Assembly (NCBI GenBank): GCA_041684965.1
Contig: JAWLGR010000024.1
Coordinates: 8,763-72,762 of the forward strand
DNA length: 64,000 nt
Source: Mariniphaga sp041684965
GTDB lineage: Bacteria; Bacteroidota; Bacteroidia; Bacteroidales; Prolixibacteraceae
Direction: 5' to 3'
The translations under genes and the position numbers were made by a program. Under the pieces are notes generated by a model. It saw nothing but the letters and a program-made list of their open reading frames with translations. It had not been told where the DNA came from and searched no databases. How positions within the stretch are numbered: the stretch's first letter is position 1; every line of letters starts with the position of its first letter. Shown here in pieces: positions 36,906-48,200 of this stretch.

Positions 36906-37665
36906 AAAGGGCAGGCTGAATGAAATAAAATGTCAATAACAGTGTAGTACGTGAATTAAATTCTAAAGTTTTTTTGCATTGTAGCCTCCACTATAGAAAT
37001 GAGTGAATGGAGGTTCTTTGAAAATAAATTATCGTAATACAATGACTGGATTGAACATCCGGACTAGCCAGTTATCTGCTTTGTTATCTATGTGAACAGA
37101 CTTTAAGCCTGGAATATTTCTGAATTTTTTCCTTTATTTCATTTCCTAAAACTGCACCTGTACCGGAACTGTGACCATGGAATGCATCTTTTAACCATAA
37201 AATTGTCAACTCACTTTCTGAAAGAAATAATTGGTTTTTTTCAATCATCTTCAGAAACGTTTTTTTTAGTGGTAAGCCAGAATCCTAAATATTTTTGATT
37301 TATTTTTAGTAACTTGTAAAGGCCAAAACAAGAAGGAGGAAAGAATTCAAGCTCATTTGTATTAATTAATTTAATATTAATGAATGGTTTACCCCAAATA
37401 AAGTTTCACACTAGCTGGTTAAATAAAACACCAGCATGGAAAGAAGATTTCAGAATGACGTTAGTGCTTTATATAACTGTTTTCCTTTTTACTACCACTC
37501 AGAATTTTTTTCATTCAGGCAATAAGGAGATTGTTTCATTAAGCAGGTCGCCTCCTTTGAACCAGGAAACTGCGGAATTGTGATATGCTTTCCACCTAAT
37601 GTAACATGAATTCAGAAACTTTTTTGGAAATGACTTATTTATCCCAAACTTTAAAATTTTACACA
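36906..37665. other. 760-bp gap between fbpA and the beta-propeller lipoprotein
   Basis: AT-rich. It holds one likely small gene on the - strand (listed separately). A 67-codon frame on the + strand (37380-37583) has a hydrophobic middle but no convincing protein pattern, and I do not call it. No repeat or RNA was recognised. Confidence 0.5.
37084..37248 (-). CDS. Possible 54-aa small protein
   Basis: An ATG frame of 54 codons with protein-like composition: MIEKNQLFLSESELTILWLK, then DAFHGHSSGTGAVLGNEI and KEKIQKYSRLK. It has two predicted helices around a conserved-looking HGHSSGTG turn. Glu, Lys and Leu dominate, unlike a random frame in this AT-rich gap. There is no signal peptide. No family is recognised, and it has no operon partner. 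Confidence 0.45.
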   Translation of the reverse strand: MIEKNQLFLSESELTILWLKDAFHGHSSGTGAVLGNEIKEKIQKYSRLKVCSHR

Positions 37666-38664
37666 ATGAAAAAAATATTAATAGGTATTGCAGTTTTGCT
37701 GATTGTTTCATCCTGCGAAAATGATAATCTTTTACCGGTTAGTGAATCTCAGATGAATGAGAAATCAGCACATACTCATGTTTTTCCAGAGATAATCCCA
37801 CTTCCAAATGGTTTTCAACCCGAAGGTATTGCAATTGGAATAAACCAGTCTTTTTACGTTGGATCCTTAAGCAGTGGACAAATTATTAAAGGCAATTTAA
37901 GAACCGGTGCAAGTGATTTGCTAACCATACCTGAAGGACAAGATCAAGTTGTGGGTTTATCCTTTGACCCAAGGAGCGGGTATTTATTTGCTGCAAAAGG
38001 TTATACTGGTATGGGTGCAGCGTATGATTCAGAAACAGGAGAAGTTATCCGGTCTTTTACGCTTACAGATCCTATGACTGATTTTATAAATGATGTAGTT
38101 GTTACCAGAGATGCAGCATTTTTTACAGGTTCTTTTACTTCAGTTCTATATAAAGTTCCGTTGATTAAAAACGGTCGGTTGCCGGAACCCGTACAGGTCA
38201 TTCCCCTTACCTTATCCGGAGATTTTAGCATGATACCTGAAGGGGAACCTCAATTGGGAATATACGCCAACGGTATTGATGCAACGAAAAATGGTGAATA
38301 CCTTATTCTGGCAAATACCGAACTGGGTGAAATTTACCGCGTCTATCCAAATACCGGAGAGGCAAAAAGAATAGATCTGGGTGGTAATCTGATTCCATTT
38401 GTGGATGGAATATTACTGGACGGGCATATTTTATATGGAGTTCAAAATTTTCTCAACCAGGTGGCAGTAATCAAATTGAGTGATGATCTTCTTAAAGGTG
38501 AAATAGTGGAGGTAATAACTCATCCTAAATTCGGAATTCCCACTACTGTGGCTGAATTTGGAAACCAGCTTTATTTGGTAAATGCGCATTTTGATGTTGC
38601 TCCACCTTCCGGAACTTTCCCGGAAGTTGAATTTGAGGTTGTTAAAGTGCCAAAATATAAATGA
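37666..38664 (+). CDS. SMP-30/NHL-type beta-propeller lipoprotein
   Basis: 332 aa from the ATG at 37666, chosen because it opens a lipoprotein signal peptide (MKKILIGIAVLLIVSSCEND). The longer frame from 37606 adds 20 residues before it. The mature part has repeated four-stranded blades: GFQPEGIAIGINQSFYVGSL, DQVVGLSFDPRSGYLFAAKG, INDVVVTRDAAFFTGSF, GNLIPFVDGILLDGHILYGV and VAEFGNQLYLVNAHFD. This is the SMP-30/gluconolactonase-like propeller. Many such proteins are sugar lactonases, but the metal-ligand set cannot be confirmed here, so the activity is left open. A strong terminator follows. Confidence 0.8.
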   Translation: MKKILIGIAVLLIVSSCENDNLLPVSESQMNEKSAHTHVFPEIIPLPNGFQPEGIAIGINQSFYVGSLSSGQIIKGNLRTGASDLLTIPEGQDQVVGLSFDPRSGYLFAAKGYTGMGAAYDSETGEVIRSFTLTDPMTDFINDVVVTRDAAFFTGSFTSVLYKVPLIKNGRLPEPVQVIPLTLSGDFSMIPEGEPQLGIYANGIDATKNGEYLILANTELGEIYRVYPNTGEAKRIDLGGNLIPFVDGILLDGHILYGVQNFLNQVAVIKLSDDLLKGEIVEVITHPKFGIPTTVAEFGNQLYLVNAHFDVAPPSGTFPEVEFEVVKVPKYK

Positions 38665-38719
38665 ATAATAAAAAAGAATTGAAAATACAATGTTTATTTT
38701 TAATTGCTGGAGCATGAAT

Positions 38720-38751
38720 AAAAAAGGTTGCCTCAAATGACAACCTTTTTT
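38720..38751 (+). terminator. Rho-independent terminator after the beta-propeller gene
   Basis: Eleven-base perfect stem (aaaaaaggttg / caacctttttt) with a 10-base loop, running into a T-rich stretch. It lies 56 bp after the stop codon. The A-run on the left arm means it could also act leftwards. Confidence 0.85.
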
Positions 38752-38754
38752 AAT

Positions 38755-39134
38755 ATTTTTTTTGACAGCCAGAAATGAATATGGTGACCAAGCTCTTTTT
38801 TTTGAGATTAATTTTTATAATAGAGGGCAACTTTAAAATAACCTTTCGAAAAAGGCTTAAGGCCTATCACCTATTTTTTCACCGGAGGAGGGTGAATTTC
38901 TATGTGATGAAGGCCTATCAAAGATTATTATTGGCAGCGAAAGCTAATGGATTTTCTAATATTGGGCTAAGAATTTGCAACCTGATTTGGGGAAAGTTTG
39001 GTTGTGAATTGATACTTTTCATAAATCTAAATTACAACTCAATATTTCTAAGTTGATGATAAAATTTTCCACAATTATTTCAGATATTTGGTATTACACT
39101 GACATACCAGCTAAACCTTTATGATAAAAAATTA
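38755..39134. other. Gap before the mnmH-like gene
   Basis: 380 bp. A 93-codon + strand frame (38775-39056) is rich in Phe, Leu and Arg, with no domain pattern, and I do not trust it. I see no RNA gene or repeat here. The upstream TATTTGG near 39090 might be a -33 element for the next gene, but the -7 partner is poor. Confidence 0.4.
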
Positions 39135-40046
39135 ATGCCGTCTATAGATCCAATAACATTTTTCCTTTGGGATAAACCAAGAATTTTGGTAGATATTCGT
39201 CCCGTTGGAGCTTTTCGGAAAGGATCTCTGGTAGATGCCAGATCATTCCCGGTAGAAGATTTCCTCACCATGGAAGAATTTTTGAATCAGGAATTTGTAA
39301 CCAAATCAAAGGAACCCTTGCATTTAATTGATTTGGATGGAGAAACTGCAAAGCAATTGTCCAAATTTAAACCTGTGGATTATCTCAATGGCGGTTATAA
39401 ATACTTCAAATCCTGGAGAGAAGGGGCTTTTAAAAACGGACCGCAAATAAAAGTTATAGGTGGATACACAGGATCCGGTAAAACAGAATTGCTTCACTTT
39501 ATGATTAAAAAAGGTTATCAGGTAATTGATTTGGAGGCTATTGCGAGTCATCGGGGATCGGTTTTTGGGAAAGTCAAAAATGAAATCCAGCCTCAGCATG
39601 AAGATTTTCAAAATCAACTCCTGAAATTATGGCTTAAGTTAGATGAAAATAAACCAGTCTGGATAGAAGAGAAAGGACCATTTTTAGGTCAAAACGGAAT
39701 TCCTGATTCATTACAAAAAAGAATGAAGATTTCTACATTTTATCATCTGGAAGTTCCTTTTGATGAGCGGCTGCAATATCTCGTCAGAGTTTATGGGAAT
39801 TCAGATCCGTCAGATTTTAAAAGTGCCATTCAGAAATTGGAATCCAGAATGGGAACAGGTAATTGCCACAAGACCCTGCACCTTTATAATTCGGGGGAAA
39901 TTACAAAATGCTTTGAGCTTTTGCTTGATTATTATGACAGCGGATATGATAAAAGGAGGAATATAGGATGGAAGGGGAAAGAAATTCACTTAAAACACAG
40001 TCATGCTGATTTATACGCAACGTTGAAACAAATTGAGAGGATATAA
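39135..40046 (+). CDS. MnmH/SelU-like tRNA 2-selenouridine synthase homologue with degenerate rhodanese part
   Basis: 303 aa, cytoplasmic. MnmH replaces sulfur by selenium (through a geranylated intermediate) in tRNA wobble uridines, using a rhodanese domain followed by a P-loop domain. Here the P-loop GGYTGSGKTELL (109-120), LEAIASHRGSVFG, IEEKGPFLGQNGIP and the typical LNGGYKYFKSW identify the family. The rhodanese part is short (about 95 residues), and the loop that normally holds the catalytic Cys reads HLIDLDGETA. The only cysteines are near the C-terminus (GTGNCHK, ITKCFELL). The protein may keep the P-loop activity but not the Cys-dependent steps, or may serve another role. Confidence 0.8.
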   Translation: MPSIDPITFFLWDKPRILVDIRPVGAFRKGSLVDARSFPVEDFLTMEEFLNQEFVTKSKEPLHLIDLDGETAKQLSKFKPVDYLNGGYKYFKSWREGAFKNGPQIKVIGGYTGSGKTELLHFMIKKGYQVIDLEAIASHRGSVFGKVKNEIQPQHEDFQNQLLKLWLKLDENKPVWIEEKGPFLGQNGIPDSLQKRMKISTFYHLEVPFDERLQYLVRVYGNSDPSDFKSAIQKLESRMGTGNCHKTLHLYNSGEITKCFELLLDYYDSGYDKRRNIGWKGKEIHLKHSHADLYATLKQIERI

Positions 40047-40076
40047 AAAAGAAGCCCGCAGTATTAGCCGCGGGGC
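40047..40076 (-). terminator. Rho-independent terminator at the end of locus B / candidate RNA
   Basis: On the - strand: a GC-rich stem (GCCC-C-GC paired with GCGGGC, one bulged C) with a loop around CTAATACT, then TTCTTTTTT. On the + strand no T-run follows, so it serves leftward transcription. It abuts the stop codon of the convergent mnmH-like gene. Confidence 0.75.
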
Positions 40077-40224
40077 AACTCATTCCGAAGAATTAATGTA
40101 AGCCAACACTCGTTTCGTAGCATTCTTTGATTAAAGGTCAAGATCTTTTCGATAACTTACATGCGCGTTGACGCTCTCGCTGACAACACTATCTTAAATG
40201 TCTTTATTTTCTTATTTCAAGATA
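40047..40224 (-). ncRNA. Candidate structured RNA or structured 3' end of locus B
   Basis: Read on the - strand, 40224 down to 40047 folds into consecutive elements: a 10-bp hairpin with one bulge (40214-40224 with 40190-40199), a perfect 7-bp pairing ATGTAAG/CTTACAT enclosing about 53 bases (40156-40162 with 40096-40102), a short hairpin with a UUCG tetraloop (40082-40093) and an intrinsic terminator (40047-40076). An upstream TATTTTTTG stretch resembles a -7 element. It lies 40-220 bp after the last gene of locus B, so it is either a separate small RNA of roughly 170 nt or a stable 3' UTR. It does not match tmRNA, SRP RNA or RNase P RNA motifs that I can recall; 6S RNA remains possible. Confidence 0.5.
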
Positions 40225-40265
40225 CAAAAAATACGAATAACGATCAATACCCTGGCTGAATAAAT

Positions 40266-42242
40266 TTAAAGTTTTTCCGCTTTTACCAAAGCTTCCCTGT
40301 TCTCATAATCTACATCAATTATGGAGTCAAAAGTTAACCCACTGGCACCTTCTCCTCTTGATGTTTTCTTTCTTCTTCCGTACCAGCAAACAATTTTACC
40401 ATTATACCATCGTGCCCTTTGCCATGTTGATTGGATCTGCGATCCACTCCTGGTGACTTCTTCTTCAAATACGAAGTAAGGTGTTTCCTGATTTTCAGCC
40501 TGTGAATTCACAAAAAGCTCCTCACGTGTAGATTCATCATTGTGCATTCCTTCTCTTAAAATTGAAGTAATGGGCCGAATCTGTGTAAATTCCTTATTAA
40601 ACCATCGTGGCATTGACGCTCTCTGCAACTGTATTGCCCTGTTTTCCCCAGGCAAGTGAGTAGGAAGGAATGGAATCCAGTTTTCAGGGACTGTATTGCC
40701 AAGCTGATATTTCAGTTTAACACCTTCGGGAATTTCCACAGGTTCTTTTTCATCTTTTCGCTCAAGGGTCTTAAAATAGTTGGTTAGCGTTTGTGCAGCA
40801 CCATTACCATCGGTTCCTCCGCCAAGTAAATCAGGAATAACTGACTCTACACCCCAAACCATGTTAGCCATTTCATCTCTTACTATTTCAACTCTTTCCA
40901 GAGGTTTGCTTTCCTGAATTGTATTCACAACAGGCGGAATATAAATTCTGGGATCCACTTTTCCTGTATGGCCTTCGCTACCGGCAGTTTTCGACATGTT
41001 AAACATGGTCCAGGCAGTCCAGTCATTTGCATCGCCCTGCCCGGCAGCCTGAACCAGAGTTTGCTCACCAAAAGAATCAGTTACCACGATACCCTTTACT
41101 TCAGAAACCGAACCTGCAGGAACTGAATAAGGAATTACAAACCAGTCGTTACTATAAATCAAGGCAAATTCGGCAAGCAATATTTTTGCCAGATTGGTTG
41201 TTTCTGCATCGATATTTCCAAAATCTGTAGCTCCGTCTTCAAATTCCCACCATCGGCTGTTTGGCATTCCGCCAAAGCGTGCTTCTGAAGGTATGATTGT
41301 CAGCACTTCTGTTTTAACATTTTTTTCCTCATTTGCAGAATCATGCGCTCCGAGTCCTGTTCCGTCGTTTTTTAAATTAATATCGAAGGAATACCAATCA
41401 AGATGTCCCTGGTAATATTCTTCGGCAAATAGAATGGTATTTTTTTCTGTTCCTGCATTCGGTAGACTGCACCCAAAGCTGTATTCCAAATTGGATGGTT
41501 TCCAGCATTTTTCAGTTTCATTGTCAGGAGTTTCATGTGATTTGCCAAACCAGTCTGCATATTCTGTCGCAGCTTCCGTGAAAAAAGAGTTAAATGTTGA
41601 ATTGTATGCTTCATTCCCGGTTATTTCGGCGGGCAGAACCACATCTCCACCTGAAGTAAGGGCTTCAAACCATTTTACACCATCAGGAGTGCGGCCAGCC
41701 AATGCCGTAAGTGCCTGATGAGCTCCTTTGTTGGTAAGCAATTTTGCCTTGGCTACCTGTAAACGGGTACTGTCAGTTTCTCTGTTGATTTCCGGAAGTG
41801 AAAAGGGATAGACCTGCACAAAAACCTGCTTTAATGCCTGGTGATTGTATGTAACAACCGGAGTTCCATTGTTGTACTCCTGACCTTTCTTCTGCAAAAG
41901 CTTTAACCAGTACTGCCCTGCTCTTGCTCTGAACCGAAGATCATACTGAACCGGCATTTGCTCAACTTTAGCTTCCATGGGAATTGTTTCATCATAAGGT
42001 AAAACTGGTCCGTAGGGACCTTGAAACTTAGTTACCCTGGTGGTTTCAATCATTACTTTCGCAAAAACTGCAGAACCGGTGTCTTCGCCCTGAAACTCTC
42101 CAAACTGCCACTGGCGTGTTAACATCCATAAAGGATCGTGAATTTCAGCTTTTAGAACCCTCTCGAATTCTGCCGCTCTGGGCCTTGTTTCCAGCCGGCA
42201 CCAGGATCTAAACGGCTCACATGTTGTAAAATAAACTGACAT
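40266..42242 (-). CDS. RQWQ-family conserved protein, locus B copy
   Basis: 658 aa, last gene of locus B, no signal peptide. Its motifs DPLWMLTRQWQFGEFQGED (36-54), HLDWYSFDINLKNDG, YSNDWFVIPYSVPAG, YIPPVVNTIQESKPLERV, VRDEMANMVWGVES and GRRKKTSRGEGASGLTFDSI align block by block with the 578-aa protein of locus A. It is about 80 residues longer, with extra residues in the middle (155-240) and a charged C-terminal tail. The N-terminal CRLETRP contains an LETR string like that of the neighbouring LETRF family, probably by chance. It lies 11 bp after the 2374-aa gene. Function unknown. Confidence 0.85.
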   Translation of the reverse strand: MSVYFTTCEPFRSWCRLETRPRAAEFERVLKAEIHDPLWMLTRQWQFGEFQGEDTGSAVFAKVMIETTRVTKFQGPYGPVLPYDETIPMEAKVEQMPVQYDLRFRARAGQYWLKLLQKKGQEYNNGTPVVTYNHQALKQVFVQVYPFSLPEINRETDSTRLQVAKAKLLTNKGAHQALTALAGRTPDGVKWFEALTSGGDVVLPAEITGNEAYNSTFNSFFTEAATEYADWFGKSHETPDNETEKCWKPSNLEYSFGCSLPNAGTEKNTILFAEEYYQGHLDWYSFDINLKNDGTGLGAHDSANEEKNVKTEVLTIIPSEARFGGMPNSRWWEFEDGATDFGNIDAETTNLAKILLAEFALIYSNDWFVIPYSVPAGSVSEVKGIVVTDSFGEQTLVQAAGQGDANDWTAWTMFNMSKTAGSEGHTGKVDPRIYIPPVVNTIQESKPLERVEIVRDEMANMVWGVESVIPDLLGGGTDGNGAAQTLTNYFKTLERKDEKEPVEIPEGVKLKYQLGNTVPENWIPFLPTHLPGENRAIQLQRASMPRWFNKEFTQIRPITSILREGMHNDESTREELFVNSQAENQETPYFVFEEEVTRSGSQIQSTWQRARWYNGKIVCWYGRRKKTSRGEGASGLTFDSIIDVDYENREALVKAEKL

Positions 42243-42253
42243 AACTGATTTTT

Positions 42254-45200
42254 TTATTCTTCATCATTGTAAGTATCATTTACCACTCTAAAATCTGTAA
42301 TTACCTGTCTTCCCATGGGGTTCCCCTGTGCATCACCGCTATCTTCAGCATCATCAGGTAATAATTGAGGAGGTACAATCTCGTGCATAATTCCAGGCAA
42401 AACATGACCAAATACAGTGTCTTCCAGTTGTTCAGGTTCCACCGCCCGGTTTTTAGCTAATTCGAGTGTATCATTTAGCGTATAAACCAGGTCGTCCCAG
42501 TTCCATTGTCCGGTTTGCTGTGGTGTAACAGCCATTAAAATTGTATTTGGAGCCTTTGCATCCGGCTGATCGTAATTAAATGTTATACCTGAGGTTTCAG
42601 TAATATTCGGAATAATTTCCACCCACTCGTCAATAAGTATTCCTGCTTTAGCAGCATCCGGACTTAAAGCAAGCTGAGAAGGATTTTGAATAACGAGAGA
42701 CAATTTATCCTCAGAAGGCGTATAACCTTCAGGGAATTCAATTCCCAACCAGTAATCCACTGTTTCACCGCTATCTTCATCTATGGTAAAAGGAAACTGA
42801 ATTACTGTTTTTTCAGGCATATTAACCTCAAAGTTCTCAGTCCACATTTCCAGTGTGTCAAACTCTGCAACCCGCTCACGAACTCTTGAAAGTCCCTGCA
42901 TCCATGCTTCTATGGCCTGGGGTGGAGCATTTCGCAACAAGCCTTTGGCCTCGTTAAAACTCAATTGTTCAACAATCTCATCAGCTTTACGAAGTTTAAA
43001 ATGAGGCAACATGATGAATGCTTTACCAAGTAATTCTTTTGCACCATCGCGTAGGACCCCGATTCGAACATCATTTGATTTTGAATTATCTTCGCCAGCA
43101 GCAAAATATTTTTTTGCCTTTTTTATTCGATTGGAAATTGCTTTAAATGCACCATCGGCAGCTGCCAGAAGTGTTTTTCCTGTCTGATTGTCAAATCCTG
43201 TTTGTGTTTCGGGAATGGTACCCGGGATACCAAAAGATGCACATTTGGTTAATAAGTTTCGCAAGGTATTAACCTGAACATCTGTAAAGGTATGGTCATT
43301 CACATCGGCGTAACTAATCTCATCAGTAAAAAATGCATTCAGACTGTTGTTCAGATTATTCAATCTTGCAAGCAGGTTGGTAGCCCGAATTAAATACTCA
43401 TCAACAATTTGATTTTTCACTTCATTTACCTCGAGTTCTTCTTCCCCCGGAATAAGTAATGTGTCTGCAGCAACTGTTGCGCTGTCCGTAATAACCTTAC
43501 GGATTGACTGAATCAATGCAGTTTTTTCGTAGAATGAAACCTCATCTCCGGCCCAGGAATTATCACGCTGCGTATATTTAATAATTATTTCTAAATCATC
43601 TGTTGTTTCCTCACTCCCGGAAGGAATAATGATCTTTTCCTTTGCTACAGCTGCAATTCTCGCATTAAGTTCTGCACCGCCATCTAAAGGTCCTGTTCCC
43701 AGGAGGTGCAGCACATCGAGGGGTTGAACCTTCAGGTCAGCTAAGGTTATGGACATATTCTCTTCTGTTTCGCCTGTAAAATAGCTGATCAGACATTTGA
43801 TTTTTGCCGGATCTCCAATTAATTCTCCCGCCCATTTGTTAAGTGTAGGTTCTGCAATAGCCCTAGGGGTAAATTGACTGTTCCATCCTGGTGGTCGTGC
43901 ATTATTCGTAGTGATTGCCATTTCAAGTTCTGACCATGAAACAGGAATACTTGTGCTTCCGCTTTCTGTTAATTTATAATCAAGTGCAGCTATTGTTTCA
44001 AAGAAAACAGCAATTTTATGTGTTACCACAGTACCTGTTCGGGGAGTATCTGTTATTTGGATTTCGGAAGGAATATCACCCTTTGCCAACTGATCCATAA
44101 TTGCAGAGGCACGAACATGATTTCCCTGGGCAACCTGGTACACACTTTCTGAAATACATAAGTCACCCAATGCATCAAAAGCATCAGTCATCCGGTCTAT
44201 TTCTTTAAGGAAAACATCCTTTTCGGCAGATGATGCAGCACTCAGATTCGGATTATTAACATGAGCCCACCAACTGTTTCCCGCTTTTGTAAGGCTTTGA
44301 TATATACTGTCTCCAGTATCCTGGAATGATGGATGATTTCCAATAAAATCCTGAGCAGTTTCAAGTAATTCCATACCATCAACCACGGTATTTATCTGTG
44401 CTTCCTCCAGATTCAAATTTTCATCAACAGGTACTTTAAAGGGAAACTCTTTTCTGAAATCGTAAATGTATTTATCCAGTTCCAACCCAAGATGAAAATA
44501 TCTTTCATGTAATCCTCTTTCGAACTGATAGCCCAAAATTGCAGATGCATTTTGTCCGCCTCGAATCCCATGCAGCAGGTTTAATCCCATTCTTACACGA
44601 GCAGAAGATAAATTTACAGCCATCTGATTTTCGGCCTCAGCAGTATCTTTATTTGCATTAAAACCAGCACGGAGTATTGCAGCGGTTATAGCATGGTTTA
44701 ATGAAGGCGTATGAATAAACCCCTGGTTGTCGGCATCTGTATAAACCGGTTCGTCACCATTTTTCCAGAGTCCGGCCGGAATATTTTCAGCAATTTTTCT
44801 TTCGCCTCCTTTTTTTAGATTTTCCACCCAACCATAAGCGCCAAGATAAATTCCATTTGGTTTGCTTCTACGCTGCTCCGAAAGACGCTTATTAACCATT
44901 CCGAGCCTCCACGCATCAAGCCTGTAGGTGCATAAATCGAGATGTTCTGCCGTCAGTTGGTTCAGTCGCGCAGTAGGGATGGATTTTAACCGGCTAATCG
45001 CATTTCTTGTTTCCTCCAATTCTTCCAGATATTTCTGGTGCTGATTGTGGTTTAAATAACCATTAAAGAAGCTGCTATTGGATAAATACTGATTTAAATA
45101 AATATTCTTACCGAATATGTAACTGTAGAAAGGATTTGAATAATCAATGTGGTTCCCAAGAACTCCATTCAGCTGACCAATCTTACTAAAAAGATATGTC

Positions 45201-48200
45201 CATTTTGTGATGTAATTAATTCCCGATGCATAAAAATTGTAATAATATCCGGGCATACCCATTTTCTTACGAATACGTTGTGTAATTATACCTTCGTGTT
45301 CAAGAATTTTAAGCATTGCATCAGCATTAGCCGACAAGATTGAATGCCTTAGCAACAAAAACAGCATCGATTTTGAAGGCATGCCATTGCTGTATGTGCC
45401 TTCGCTGGCATCGAATTCAGAAAATTTATTATTTGCGTGAACTTCCCAGGCATTTCTATTCAGAAGCCAGTTGATGTAATATTCCAACTCAGCATTTCGG
45501 TTAAAAATTTCTTCATTCGAAGATTCGCCTGATACGGATGTTAATGGCACAGATTCATCAGACAATTCTCTGTTATCAACAATCTCTCCCAGCAACTGAG
45601 ACTGATCTGTTAAATATCTTGTTTTATATACTCTTGCAGTGGCAAACTGTGTTGCAATCCGGTTAAATTTTTCAATGAGCCTTTGGTAGTCAGACAGCTC
45701 ACTGCTTTGCTCGTCTGTAAACTTATTTGAATTGTAGTAATAGCCTGATGCTACATGCCATTTAAAAATATTGTTGAGGGCAGATGGCCTGAAGGGGTCG
45801 GTTTCTGAGAAATTCACACTAAAATCTGCATCCTTATCAAAGGTCATGCGTGAAGCTACATTTAAGCCGTACCTGAAAAAATACTCACTTGAGGTTGCCT
45901 GTAACCCTAACATTTTCATAAAATGAGCCTGCGGATCATTGGTGTCAGTATTCCCCGAATAAGGAACTTTTTCATTCCGGATTTCAGTCCACAAAGCATT
46001 TATTAAATTGAGAATTTGCTTTAATCGAATATCAAATCTTATTTGAAGTTCATCTGCAATATCAGCCGTATTCTCAAAGTCTGCCTTATTCAGGGTTGGT
46101 AGAAAATTATCGTTTGCTGTTGCGTGAAACCTTGAGAATGCTGTTGTGGGCAAAATGCCATACGGCTGTGTTCCGAATCTGATGGCTGGAAGATATCCCC
46201 TGGCTGTGACATAATTAGTCATAAACGCCTTTGTGTGATTGATATTGTCCAGTGTAAACAGCTGATCAAGCGCGTCTTCCATAAAATTTCCGAGTGTACC
46301 TGAGAACAAGGCTTTATTCATATTTAAGGCTTCAGATACTTCTGTTCTGTCCTGATAATCAAGGAACTTCAGAGTTTCAGAATCAATGCCCAATCCTTCT
46401 GAAAGTCGGTCTGCATCGCTTGGGAAATCAGGATCCGATGCACCCTGGGGTTCTTCATTATTGCGTTCTACTTTAAAACTGGTGACATGATCTTCTTCAA
46501 AAGTTCGGTACCCAGACTCTCCGGATTTGGTATTATTTGTCGGAGTATTTACGGGTAAAACCGAGGCTCCCTCCGGCAAATAATGATGATTATCAATTAA
46601 CTGTTCCAGCAAAGCTTTTCCTGCAACAGCATCTGAACCTTTTACTCCGATAACGAAAATCTTTTTAAACCCATTGGAAAGATCATCCTCATCAAGAACA
46701 ATATGCACAGCCATGCCTTTATTTTCTGCTTCTTCAAAATTGGTAAGCCATTTAATCGATTCATCCACAATCAGATTACCATCCGAATCGTAACTAAACG
46801 TATCTGCATTTTCAAATGTTTTTGGATCAAGTCCTACAATAAGCTCACTTTCTACAGGTTTGCCAGGAACTATGTATTTGTAATTTCCTTCAGCATCCAT
46901 TGCCACCACAACAAACCTGTCGGGCATTACTTTTGAATGTGGCGCCTCTGTCCAACTGTTTTCTTTTGTTTCCACATGGGGGAAAACTTTGATTAAGGAA
47001 GTCTCTTTTTTTATAATATCTATCGAAGATTTTTTATCAATCTGAAGAAAATATTTTACAATCCTGTTGAATACAGAAACAACATTTTGAATAATATCAC
47101 GATGAACAGCCCAATCCTTACTTTCCTCTAAAGGAATCTTTTCCAGAGACTTAATAATGATATTTAAATTCGACTGAACTTTTAACAGTAAATTTTGTGT
47201 TGTTTTCAACAAATTAATATTCTCACCCTTGATTTCCTTAATTTGTTTTTCAATTGAAACCAAATAAGCATAAATCTCAGTAATCACTTCTATTCTTCGC
47301 TCAAGATTCTTACCTGCTTCCAAAAAGGCCTTGTTAATTTGCTCAAGAAGCTTATTAATCTGACTAATATTTTTCGAAATGTTTTTAATTTTCCCCTTGA
47401 AAAAAGGGAGTTCTGTTTCGATCGGTTCCAATTTTTTTACGATCCACGCTGCGCGCTGTGGCCCATAGGCTGAAGCAATGGCACGCCATGCCGCAAGCTT
47501 CGAGTCATAATCATCATTGGCTGCCCAAATCTCATACCAGTATGCTTTTCCTGCCTCAACTTCCTCTACCGTTAAAGGTTCTTCATGGGTGTGTATTGCT
47601 ATGTCATCGGGATAAAATCTGATCCACAACTCATCACGGGTTATGGTTTTTCGGGCAAAAACAAAAGGTGTTCTTGTTTCGTCATAAAAACGGTCTTTCC
47701 GGTCAATGGCATCATTGTACTGTTTTTCAACTAAAGTTTTAATACCCCGGGTGGCGTCAACTGCATTTGCCTGAACTGACGTTTCATTATTTCTTATACC
47801 GGATGAACGACCGGGCGATAAACGGATTGAATTTAAGCTATTTTCTATTTTTTGCGACAGATCAGCTAACTGCTTAAATGATTTTTCTGGTAAAATATGA
47901 ATATCCCGGGCTGCAATCTCAAAACTTGTTTTAAAACTTATAAGTTTTTCCAGTGACATCGTAAATTCCCGGGAAGAAGGATTCTGAATTGTATTTTCAA
48001 TTTCTTTCTGAAGCTCAACAAGTTTTTTTATTGACTGGGTATAGTTTACAGCGCTTTTTTCAAGGGTTTTGTTGCTTAGTTCTGTAAAATAACTTTTTGC
48101 TCCCGTTTTCAATCCTGCCAAATCTTTGCGGTATTCCTTGTTTATATGCGTAATGGTACGTGTCTGACCTGACTTTATTCTGTCGTTCCCTTTATAGTGG

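Noticed and set aside
37380..37583. 67-codon + strand frame with a hydrophobic centre
   Set aside because: No start context, no family pattern, and composition typical of AT-rich spacer.
38775..39056. 93-codon + strand frame rich in Phe, Leu and Arg
   Set aside because: No signal peptide layout or domain; the upstream terminator and lack of promoter argue against a gene.
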